In this document: piece by piece, positions 1 through 5,974 of the stretch
How the letters are laid out: each line of letters starts with the position of its first letter
How positions within the stretch are numbered: the first letter of the stretch is position 1
Assembly: GCA_023301785.1 (NCBI GenBank)
Contig: JALZUF010000117.1
Span: 1 to 6,622 of the forward strand
Direction: 5' to 3'
DNA from: Alphaproteobacteria bacterium
GTDB taxonomy: Bacteria > Pseudomonadota > Alphaproteobacteria > Micavibrionales > Micavibrionaceae
DNA: 6,622 nt
Made by a program: the position numbers and the translations under genes
The notes under the pieces: generated by a model
The model's input: the letters and a program-made list of their open reading frames with translations, nothing else
What the model was told of the DNA's origin: nothing
The model's database searches: none

Positions 1-59
1 CGCACCATATCACCTGTGAATTCGTCTGTATTAATGGGTTCGTTAAGTTTAATGCTCAT
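1..59 (-). CDS. Partial 5' end of an unrecognised gene, cut by window edge
   Basis: An open frame starts at an ATG (59-57, minus strand) and runs off the left edge. It reads MSIKLNEPINTDEFTGDMVR, the last residue inferred from a CG- codon start. It lies 36 bases downstream of the permease stop on the same strand, the spacing expected of a next gene in an operon or a closely following transcription unit. There is no Shine-Dalgarno before the ATG (the preceding bases are AAAAACCC), but an extended -10-like sequence sits just upstream, so a leaderless start is possible. Twenty residues are too few to assign a family. It does not look like the start of an ABC ATPase, which would normally open with a short hydrophobic/basic strand before the Walker A motif. 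It is called a gene from position and an open frame only. Confidence 0.45.
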   Translation of the reverse strand, partial: MSIKLNEPINTDEFTGDMV

Positions 60-67
60 GGGTTTTT

Positions 68-76
68 ATAATATCA
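68..76 (-). promoter_or_regulatory. Candidate extended -10 promoter element for the partial left-edge gene
   Basis: Read on the minus strand, the gap between the permease stop and the next ATG holds TGATATTAT: a TG, one base, then a hexamer matching TATAAT at five of six positions. It ends eight bases before the ATG at 59, so transcription would begin at or within a few bases of the start codon. No convincing -35 is present at 17 bases (AGCTTT), which an extended -10 can tolerate. In AT-rich DNA such matches occur by chance, so this is a weak call. Confidence 0.25.
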
Positions 77-95
77 CAAAAAGTATTTTGAAAGC

Positions 96-926
96 TTAGC
101 TTTTCATTTTATAGCCTGTTTTCAACATGAATAAGGTCAAGGTTGATATAAATATATTTGCTCCAATCAAAACCAATAAACCCGTTGTCACATTACCATC
201 CGCATGCCCCACAAACCCATAGCGGAAACCATCAATCATGTAAAAGAATGGGTTATACAGGGCTAAACCTTTCCAAAATTCAGGCAGTTGTGAAATAGAA
301 TAGAATGTCCCTGATAAGAAGGTTAGCGGTGTGACGAGGAAGTTTGTGACTGCCGCGATATGATCAAACTTCTGTGACCAAATTCCTGCCGCTAAACCAA
401 TACTGGCCAACAACATATTGCCCAACACAGCAAAGGTGAGAATATGAAAGAGCGAATGAATTTCAAGTCCTACAAAAAGTGCCACCACACAAGCGACAAC
501 AAAACCAACACACAAACCACGGAAAACGCCGCCAATAATAAACCCTAAGTACAACTCAACCGCGGAAAGCGGTGGCATTATGATATCAACGATATTACCC
601 GCCACTTTCGCAATAACCATCGACGACGACGTATTTGCAAACGCATTCTGCACCATGGTCATCATCACCAAACCAGGGGCAAGAAAGACTAAATAAGGTA
701 AATCACCGATTGTGCGTGTAATACCACCAAACGCCAAAGCGAACACCGCATAGAACAATAATGTCGTAATAACAGGCGCAACAACCGTTTGCGTATAAAC
801 GCTTAAAAAACGCCCAACCTCTTTACCAACAAGGGTTTTTAAGCCCACCATGTTCATTCCGCTAATTTTACGGGGGGTAAGCGCGTCGTTTGCGTTCAGT
901 TTGCTATATAAATTGTCGTTTGGCAT
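96..926 (-). CDS. ABC-2 type transporter permease (exporter membrane subunit)
   Basis: This is an inner-membrane permease of the ABC-2 (NodJ/DrrB-like) superfamily, 276 residues, close to the usual 250-280. About six hydrophobic segments are visible near residues 48-68, 76-96, 125-152, 160-184, 193-212 and 248-268. The stretch FLSGTFYSISQLPEFW (203-218) followed by NPFFYMIDGFRYG (225-237) is the typical C-terminal ABC-2 signature, and IVDIIMPPLSAVEL (112-125) is the usual cytoplasmic-loop motif. Such permeases need a separate ATP-binding subunit, which is not in this window, and the substrate cannot be inferred. The start at 926 has an AGAAGAA ribosome site six bases upstream. However, homologues usually begin near the MNMVGLKT stretch, and an ATG at 851 (residue 26) is preceded by AGCGGA at a good distance. 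The first 25 hydrophilic residues may therefore not be translated. The gene diverges from recX. Confidence 0.93.
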   Translation of the reverse strand: MPNDNLYSKLNANDALTPRKISGMNMVGLKTLVGKEVGRFLSVYTQTVVAPVITTLLFYAVFALAFGGITRTIGDLPYLVFLAPGLVMMTMVQNAFANTSSSMVIAKVAGNIVDIIMPPLSAVELYLGFIIGGVFRGLCVGFVVACVVALFVGLEIHSLFHILTFAVLGNMLLASIGLAAGIWSQKFDHIAAVTNFLVTPLTFLSGTFYSISQLPEFWKGLALYNPFFYMIDGFRYGFVGHADGNVTTGLLVLIGANIFISTLTLFMLKTGYKMKS

Positions 927-930
927 GATA

Positions 931-937
931 TTCTTCT
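931..937 (-). promoter_or_regulatory. Ribosome binding site of the ABC-2 permease (upstream start)
   Basis: On the minus strand AGAAGAA lies six bases before the ATG at 926 and occupies half of the 14-base gap to recX. It supports the longer form of the permease. It does not exclude the alternative ATG at 851, which has its own purine-rich AGCGGA upstream. Confidence 0.5.
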
Positions 938-940
938 GAT

Positions 941-1597
941 ATGTTTATGAATAAAGACGATAGCGATATTAAGGGTAAAGACAAAGTGAAAAAGCCCTTT
1001 GGTACTAAAAAACCTGCTGCGAAAAATAATAAACGCAAAGAAATTAAACCACCGAAGAAGATATCGGAAAGATACCTCTATAATTCAGGGCTCGCCTATC
1101 TACAGCGCTTCCCAGCCAGCTCAATGCATTTTAAATTTATTATGACACGCAAAATCAATAAATCGTGTCGTCATCACACAGAACAAAACTTTGAAGACTG
1201 CATTCAGATGCTAGATGATCTGACTTTAAAATTTCAAGATTCAGGGTTATTGGATGATGACGCTTATTTAAAGGGTATGATTACATCTCTTCGCCGTCGT
1301 GGACTATCGGCACTACAAATTTATAACAAGCTTCAACAAAAAGGCTATCAACGCGATACCGTTGAAAAAACCTTAAAAGAACATGATATTTATGAGCATG
1401 AAGTGGCGGAACAAGGTGATATTCATGCCGCCTTTATTTTTGCCCGTAAAAAACGATTAGGCCCCTTTGATGTTATGCAGAAAAAAGAATTTGATAAGTC
1501 TTTAAGCTCTATGGCGCGTGCAGGTTACAGCTATGAGGTTGCAAAGAGAACATTAGAAACAGCCAAAGAAGATTTACCCGATGAGTTTCAATTTTAA
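941..1597 (+). CDS. recX: RecX family regulatory protein (RecA modulator)
   Basis: RecX is a small cytoplasmic all-helical protein that binds RecA filaments and modulates recombination and SOS activity. The 218-residue product carries the three-helix repeats of the family. Residues 45-72 (YLYNSGLAYLQRFPASS...) form the first. Residues 104-136 hold the core LLDDDAYLKGMITSLRRRG and the IYNKLQQKGY helix. A third repeat near 163-208 contains FARKKRLGPF and ARAGYSYEVAKR, as in alphaproteobacterial RecX. The first 40 residues are a lysine-rich, probably disordered tail (KKPFGTKKPAAKNNKRKE). No Shine-Dalgarno precedes either ATG (941 or 947), and an in-frame TGA at 926-928 excludes a longer protein. 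recA is not adjacent, and I see no alphaproteobacterial SOS box (GTTC-N7-GTTC) upstream. The stop codon overlaps that of the convergent kinase within TTAA. Confidence 0.92.
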   Translation: MFMNKDDSDIKGKDKVKKPFGTKKPAAKNNKRKEIKPPKKISERYLYNSGLAYLQRFPASSMHFKFIMTRKINKSCRHHTEQNFEDCIQMLDDLTLKFQDSGLLDDDAYLKGMITSLRRRGLSALQIYNKLQQKGYQRDTVEKTLKEHDIYEHEVAEQGDIHAAFIFARKKRLGPFDVMQKKEFDKSLSSMARAGYSYEVAKRTLETAKEDLPDEFQF

Positions 1598-4176
1598 GAA
1601 GCTTGTTTGTTATCCGTATTCAAACTTTTTGCAACACGCTTTTCAGGGAAAATAAGCGTTGCGGTTGTCCCGATGTTTTTCTGAGATACCATTTCTAACT
1701 CACCACCATGTAATTCGATGAGTGACTTTACAAGCGTCAACCCTAAACCAGTGCCCGATGTATCTCGACTATGATCATTGTTAATTTGACCAAAGGGTGA
1801 CAACGCTTTTTCTAACTCTGCATCCGTCAAACCTATCCCTGTGTCCGTAATAGAGACACGTAAGTTTTGATCATGGTCTAATTCCGCATCAATCATAATA
1901 TATGAGTTATCAGCACTAAAGCGGATTGCATTGGACATGAGGTTTAATAGCATTTGTTTTACCGCGTGCTTTTCACCAATAATACTAAACGTTGAATCCA
2001 TGACCTTATTTTCAACACGGATTTTTTTGTCGTTAATTTTTCCGTTCATCATTTCAAGGCTAGAAGTAATAGAATCTTGGATACTCACGACCCCTTCTTT
2101 AAGCTCTCTGTTACCAGCTTCAATATGTGATACATCCAAAATTTCATTAATCACATTTAAAAGCTTGCGGCCACTACCAAAAATATTTTCGGCATATTCT
2201 TTATATTCTTTTTGCGCCAAAACGCCGTAGGTTTCGTTCTTAATAATCTCAGCAAAACCAATAACAGAATTTAAAGGCGTTCTAAGCTCGTGACTCATGT
2301 TCGTTAAAAATTCAGATTTTGCACGGTTGGCAAGGTCAGATTCAATTTTGGCATCTGTCAAAGCAATCTCAGCTTCCTTACGTTTATGAATATCTTCAAT
2401 ACTTCCCTCAAAGAAGATAAGTGCGCCATCATCATCAAAAACAGGTCTTATATTTTCAGCAACCCATAGTCTTTCACCATTTTTTTGCTTGATTTGAATT
2501 TCAAAATTTTGCGGTTTCTTAAGGTTCGCGACCTCTTTTAAAAGGCGAATTCTTAATGCTGAATCAACATAAAGCTGTTCTTGTGCATTCGTAATATTAT
2601 TCAAAATTTCTTCTGGATCATTATATCCAACAATGTTTGCGAATGCAGGGTTTGCACTTAAGAATAACCCTTCAGGCGTAACTTGGTAAATACCGTTTGC
2701 GGCATTATCAACAATAGCCCTATATTTCTTCTCTGCCTCACCCAACGCTTTTTCTGCACGGCGGCGTTCTTCAACATCCATGATTGTTCCAACAGCGCGC
2801 AAATCTTTATTTTCATCTTGGCGTAACATCGATATAGCAATTTCGATTGTTCTAAATTTATTATCTGCACAATGAATACTTGTATATGAACGGTAGGAGC
2901 TCTTTTCACCGCTTACGACAGAATTAAACAATGCAATCTGCTCTTCACGATCTTTCTCGTGTAACAGATCAAACAGATTACGACTTATTGATCGCTCGGT
3001 TTGATACCCTGTTACCTTTTCCCAAACTTCATTTAAGAATAAAATAGTTCCATCGGTTGATATTTCAAAAATAATATCACTGACCGCATTAATAATTGCT
3101 TTGTTTTCTTCTGCTGATTTTTGAATAACTTTGTTAAGCCTATCACGTTCGGACATTTGTTGATTAAGCTCATAGTTTTTATAAGCCAACTCTTTGTTCA
3201 TTGATGATAGTTTTTGCGATTGTGATTGATTGTTACGCACATACAACGTACCAATCATCGTTAATGTTACACCGAACAAAAGCATTAATAATGGAATTTT
3301 TTGTAAGAAGGCCTCACGTTTATTAAATCGTAAACTTAGCTTTATATCAAAGGTATCATCTGCAAATGCTAATTGCGTCAAACTTACATAGTAATCTAAA
3401 TCGCTGCTTGATTTATCACGATCTTCTGACTGATAACTAAACCCTGCAGTATCTTTGCTTACACTCATCACCTCCAAAGCGGCAATAGATTTTTTCTTAG
3501 CCAACCATTCTATTGGAACAATGTTTTTCTTATCAATTAGTCCAACAAGATAATTATTCGGCTTTGCGTTCATTTTATTAACGGTAACAAAAATGCTTGA
3601 ATATAATTTCAGATCATCTTTCGGAAGAAATTTACTATCAACAATAAAAAACTCCTCCTCCTCGGCCATCGGTAATCTATTTTTAACAAAGGCCTGACGC
3701 CATTCAATTCCAAAACTCTTGTTATTAAGAATTGGAGTCACCACAGATCCTTCGGGCGAATGCTTAACCCAATAGATCTCTTCAAAATCTTTTAAGTCTG
3801 GTAATTCATTTTTTGTATATTCAAGAATACCTGAATTTTCTGTATCAGGCATAAGCTCAACAAAGGTTGTCATTGTTGATAGGGTTGTCTCATAACCGTT
3901 ATACGAGTTTTCAATATAATCTTGAACTTCGGCTGTTGTATTAACAAAATCTTCTTTAACAATTTGCTGGATAAAAACACTTAGTGTTGCGTATGCCGTA
4001 ACGGTTAAAATCAAGCCGTTAAGGAACACCATGAGCTGTGCCATGTTACTAGACAGCCACCCTGAGCTTTTCTTCAAGGGTTGCGGCGGCGTTAAGCCGG
4101 GTCTGTAATTATCATTTCCAATACTCATAAGACGTGATTCATCTTTGCTTTTGTAGAATTTATACTTCCCTATCAT
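1594..4176 (-). CDS. Membrane-bound PAS-PAS sensor histidine kinase, PleC/DivJ-like core, orphan
   Basis: This 860-residue inner-membrane kinase should autophosphorylate and pass phosphate to a response regulator not present nearby. Order of parts: cytoplasmic N-tail; membrane helix 46-70; extracytoplasmic sensor about 72-292 (possibly CHASE-like, not certain); membrane helix 294-313; coiled coil 317-357; PAS about 358-470; PAS with PAC-like end (GSIEDIHKRKEAE) 482-603; HisKA with MSHELRTPLN and phospho-acceptor His629; HATPase with N box (Asn745, Asn749), G1 DTGIG (778-782), F box SPFGQ (793-797) and G2 GTGLGL (808-813). All catalytic motifs are intact. The ANRAKSEFL lead-in and the YGVL...YKEYAENI..SG..LLNVINEILD segment after the H box resemble Caulobacter PleC/DivJ and PdhS kinases. 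There is no receiver or HPt domain. The start is unsure: neither ATG 4176 nor ATG 4128 (residue 17) has a clear Shine-Dalgarno. Confidence 0.93.
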   Translation of the reverse strand: MIGKYKFYKSKDESRLMSIGNDNYRPGLTPPQPLKKSSGWLSSNMAQLMVFLNGLILTVTAYATLSVFIQQIVKEDFVNTTAEVQDYIENSYNGYETTLSTMTTFVELMPDTENSGILEYTKNELPDLKDFEEIYWVKHSPEGSVVTPILNNKSFGIEWRQAFVKNRLPMAEEEEFFIVDSKFLPKDDLKLYSSIFVTVNKMNAKPNNYLVGLIDKKNIVPIEWLAKKKSIAALEVMSVSKDTAGFSYQSEDRDKSSSDLDYYVSLTQLAFADDTFDIKLSLRFNKREAFLQKIPLLMLLFGVTLTMIGTLYVRNNQSQSQKLSSMNKELAYKNYELNQQMSERDRLNKVIQKSAEENKAIINAVSDIIFEISTDGTILFLNEVWEKVTGYQTERSISRNLFDLLHEKDREEQIALFNSVVSGEKSSYRSYTSIHCADNKFRTIEIAISMLRQDENKDLRAVGTIMDVEERRRAEKALGEAEKKYRAIVDNAANGIYQVTPEGLFLSANPAFANIVGYNDPEEILNNITNAQEQLYVDSALRIRLLKEVANLKKPQNFEIQIKQKNGERLWVAENIRPVFDDDGALIFFEGSIEDIHKRKEAEIALTDAKIESDLANRAKSEFLTNMSHELRTPLNSVIGFAEIIKNETYGVLAQKEYKEYAENIFGSGRKLLNVINEILDVSHIEAGNRELKEGVVSIQDSITSSLEMMNGKINDKKIRVENKVMDSTFSIIGEKHAVKQMLLNLMSNAIRFSADNSYIMIDAELDHDQNLRVSITDTGIGLTDAELEKALSPFGQINNDHSRDTSGTGLGLTLVKSLIELHGGELEMVSQKNIGTTATLIFPEKRVAKSLNTDNKQAS

Positions 4177-4297
4177 GCCTAAATTGAGTTAATAGAAGAC
4201 TAAGATAAGTTAAAAAAAGCCAATAAAAACAATATCTTGTTTCCATAAATACAAAAAACTTGCCTTATTGGAAAATATAACCGCAATAGAGGGAAAA
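4177..4297. other. Divergent AT-rich intergenic region between the PAS kinase and csaA
   Basis: These 121 bases separate two diverging genes, so both promoters are expected here. The stretch is very AT-rich with runs of A and T. Partial promoter-like elements exist: TTGTTT followed 18 bases later by TTATCT on the minus strand, and TATAAC at 4276-4281 on the plus strand without a -35 at the right distance. None is convincing. I see no clear operator palindrome, riboswitch or small gene. Confidence 0.4.
4288..4293 (+). promoter_or_regulatory. Shine-Dalgarno that fixes the csaA start at ATG 4298
   Basis: AGAGGG stands four bases before the ATG at 4298. A longer in-frame reading would begin at a TTG at 4268, but the ribosome site lies inside that extension, and CsaA proteins are about 110 residues long. 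The ATG is therefore preferred, giving 112 residues. Confidence 0.8.
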
Positions 4298-4636
4298 ATG
4301 ACAGATATTACATACGATGACTTTATGAAAGTTGATATCCGCGTTGGTCGAATTTTAAAGGCTGAAACCTTCCCAGAAGCACGCAATCCTGCCTACAAGC
4401 TTTTCATTGATTTTGGTGACGACATTGGAACGAAAAAGACCTCCGCACAGATCACACAAAATTACAGCTTAGAGGATTTACAAGATAAGCTTGTGGCTGC
4501 CGTTGTAAATTTTCCACCCAAGCAAATTGGGCCCTTCATGTCAGAAGTGCTGACACTTGGTTTCATGGATGAGAATAATCACGTTGTCCTTGTGTCGCCT
4601 GATAAGAATGTACCACTAGGTGGAAAACTACATTAA
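4298..4636 (+). CDS. csaA: CsaA-type tRNA-binding domain protein (chaperone-like)
   Basis: CsaA is a small dimeric cytoplasmic protein with an OB-fold tRNA-binding domain related to the C-terminal domain of methionyl-tRNA synthetase. In Bacillus it was described as having a chaperone/export-related activity and it binds tRNA. The 112 residues cover the full family length. Visible family blocks are FMKVDIRVGRI (9-19), FPEARNPAYKL (25-35), KKTSAQIT (46-53), VVNFPPKQIGPFMSEVLTLG (69-88) and VLVSPDKNVPLGGKLH (97-112). The start at 4298 is chosen for its AGAGGG site and family length, not the upstream TTG at 4268. The gene stands alone on the plus strand, with minus-strand kinases on both sides. 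Its TAA overlaps the convergent kinase stop within TTAA, and its terminator lies about 20 bases further on inside that kinase. The link to protein folding or export is family knowledge, not visible here. Confidence 0.95.
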   Translation: MTDITYDDFMKVDIRVGRILKAETFPEARNPAYKLFIDFGDDIGTKKTSAQITQNYSLEDLQDKLVAAVVNFPPKQIGPFMSEVLTLGFMDENNHVVLVSPDKNVPLGGKLH

Positions 4637-5970
4637 GCCGTCAAATTAATGATAACCCGCAAGCCGCCTTGCGGGCTTTTGTCTAGAATGATGTCGCCGC
4701 CATGCGCAAGAATAATATCTTGTGCGATAGATAGCCCTAGCCCCACGCCACCTGTTTTCTTATTGCGTGATTTTTCTTCACGGTAAAACGGTTTAAAGAC
4801 ATCGTCATATTGCTCTGGATCAATTCCAGAGCCATTGTCATCGATAATAATCTCAAATTCATCTTCATCACGTGACAGCGTTAGCCAAACTTTTTTCGCA
4901 TGATGCCCTGCATTTGATATGATGTTGCCAATACACCGTTCAATCGCAATCGGGCGTAAGAAAATTTCATAGTTTTGTTTTTCATTATATTCAAATTCAA
5001 CATCCAGCCCATTTCTTTCAAATGAATTCTTTTGGCGCTTCAAAATCTCAACGATATCGGTTCGCTCCATCGCTTCATTACCGTCACCTTTTGCAAATTG
5101 TAGATAGGCATCAATCATACGCTTCATATCTTCAATATCAGATTTCAACGCATCACGGTCTTCGCCTTCTGGTAGCATTTCCACTTGTAACTTCATGCGC
5201 GTCAATGGCGTGCGTAAATCGTGCGAAACGCCCGCCAGCATGGTTGTTCGCGTCTGAATTTGTTTGTTAATACGATCTCGCATCCCAATAAACGAGTGTG
5301 CGGCGGCGCGCACTTCGCGGGCCCCTTCTGGCTTAAAGAATGGCACATCACGCCCCTTACCAAAACGTTCAGCCGCCAATGCTAAGCGTTTAATAGGGCG
5401 TATTTGATTACGCATGAACAAGATTGCTACGATCAGCAAAACAGATGAAATACCAATCATCCAAATCAGGAACACATAACCAGATGAAGAAAACAAACGG
5501 CGTTCAGGTGATGTAACAATTAATGCTCCTTCACTCAACTGCACCTGCACTTGGATCCATTTCTCATTTGTATCGATTAAAATTCGATATGGTTTTTTTA
5601 ATTTATATTTTAGTTCTTGGGCGAGGAATTTCTTAATAATATGACCGCGACCTGTATAAATAACAGGGTCAGGTTTAATTGTTCCGCCTTCAACATAACG
5701 CAAGCTTATTTGCATTTGCGCTAAGCTATTATCGGATAAATATTTAAGCTCGGCAGGATCGTCAATATGTTCCACTTGCTCCGCCAGAAAAGCCACCTCT
5801 CCTGCCACAGCATAAGCCAGCCTTCCCGCCATACGTTCCCAATGACGCTCAAAGAAAATATAAGTGGTAATTACCATTGTTAAAACAATAGGTACTGTTA
5901 AAATCAATAACGAACGCGCAAACAACGAGCGCGGCAACAATCTTTTAATTGAAAACTTACCTTGCCCCAT
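4633..5970 (-). CDS. EnvZ-type sensor histidine kinase
   Basis: A 445-residue inner-membrane sensor kinase, the EnvZ-like partner of the response regulator just upstream. It has membrane helix 1 at about 18-40, a periplasmic sensor of about 120 residues (41-163), membrane helix 2 at about 164-186, and HAMP at about 187-239 (RNQIRPIKRLALAAERFGKG). The HisKA H box is GVSHDLRTPLTRMKL with phospho-acceptor His250. In the HATPase the N box is IGNIISNA (Asn349, Asn353), G1 is DDNGSGI (377-383), the F box is FKPFYR (392-397) and G2 is GVGLGLSIA (408-416). All motifs are intact and the length matches EnvZ. The H box is closest to EnvZ, but the periplasmic part is not recognisable as that of E. coli, so an osmotic signal should not be assumed. 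It starts four bases after the regulator stop, with AAGG over that stop, suggesting translational coupling. Its last codons overlap the csaA terminator on the other strand. Confidence 0.95.
   Translation of the reverse strand: MGQGKFSIKRLLPRSLFARSLLILTVPIVLTMVITTYIFFERHWERMAGRLAYAVAGEVAFLAEQVEHIDDPAELKYLSDNSLAQMQISLRYVEGGTIKPDPVIYTGRGHIIKKFLAQELKYKLKKPYRILIDTNEKWIQVQVQLSEGALIVTSPERRLFSSSGYVFLIWMIGISSVLLIVAILFMRNQIRPIKRLALAAERFGKGRDVPFFKPEGAREVRAAAHSFIGMRDRINKQIQTRTTMLAGVSHDLRTPLTRMKLQVEMLPEGEDRDALKSDIEDMKRMIDAYLQFAKGDGNEAMERTDIVEILKRQKNSFERNGLDVEFEYNEKQNYEIFLRPIAIERCIGNIISNAGHHAKKVWLTLSRDEDEFEIIIDDNGSGIDPEQYDDVFKPFYREEKSRNKKTGGVGLGLSIAQDIILAHGGDIILDKSPQGGLRVIINLTA
4656..4680 (+). terminator. 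Rho-independent terminator of csaA, inside the opposing kinase gene
   Basis: A perfect 8-bp stem, CCCGCAAG (4656-4663) and CTTGCGGG (4668-4675), closes a four-base CCGC loop and is followed by CTTTTG. The GC-rich stem and T run fit an intrinsic terminator for plus-strand transcription, starting about 20 bases after the csaA stop. The hairpin lies wholly within the coding sequence of the convergent EnvZ-like kinase, over its residues 433-439 (PQGGLRV). The minus-strand side is followed by TTATCATT, so it is less suited to stop transcription in that direction. Confidence 0.85.
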
Positions 5971-5974
5971 AACC

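Noticed and set aside
89..106. Small AAAGC-TTA-GCTTT hairpin at the permease stop codon
   Set aside because: Only five AT-rich pairs and no adjacent T run on the minus strand; too weak to call a terminator.
852..904. GTTC half-sites upstream of recX, considered as an alphaproteobacterial SOS box
   Set aside because: Neither GTTC (852-855 or 894-897) is followed by a second GTTC after seven bases.
1630..1665. Imperfect inverted repeat GCAAC..GCTT / AAGCGTTGC near the end of the PAS kinase, considered as the recX terminator
   Set aside because: The stem has a two-base bulge and a long loop, and no T run follows directly on either strand.
1931..2230. A 99-codon plus-strand open frame inside the PAS kinase gene
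   Set aside because: It is antisense to the HisKA/HATPase coding region, whose motifs are fully conserved; its translation is Leu/Ser/Ile-rich with no family resemblance and no ribosome site was seen.
2658..2909. An 83-codon minus-strand frame overlapping the PAS domains
   Set aside because: It is another frame of the same strand as the kinase, has low-complexity composition, and the kinase frame carries clear PAS sequence throughout.
4539..4555. TGTCAG/CTGACA inverted repeat within csaA
   Set aside because: The 6-bp stem lies in the conserved MSEVLTLG coding segment and is not followed by a T run on either strand, so it is not supported as terminator or operator.
4611..4627. CCAC-TAG-GTGG hairpin near the csaA stop, considered as a terminator for the EnvZ-like kinase
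   Set aside because: Only four pairs, followed by TACATTC in the minus direction instead of a T run.
5022..5270. An 82-codon plus-strand frame opposite the EnvZ-like kinase
   Set aside because: It lies antisense to the conserved HAMP/H-box region and resembles no known protein.
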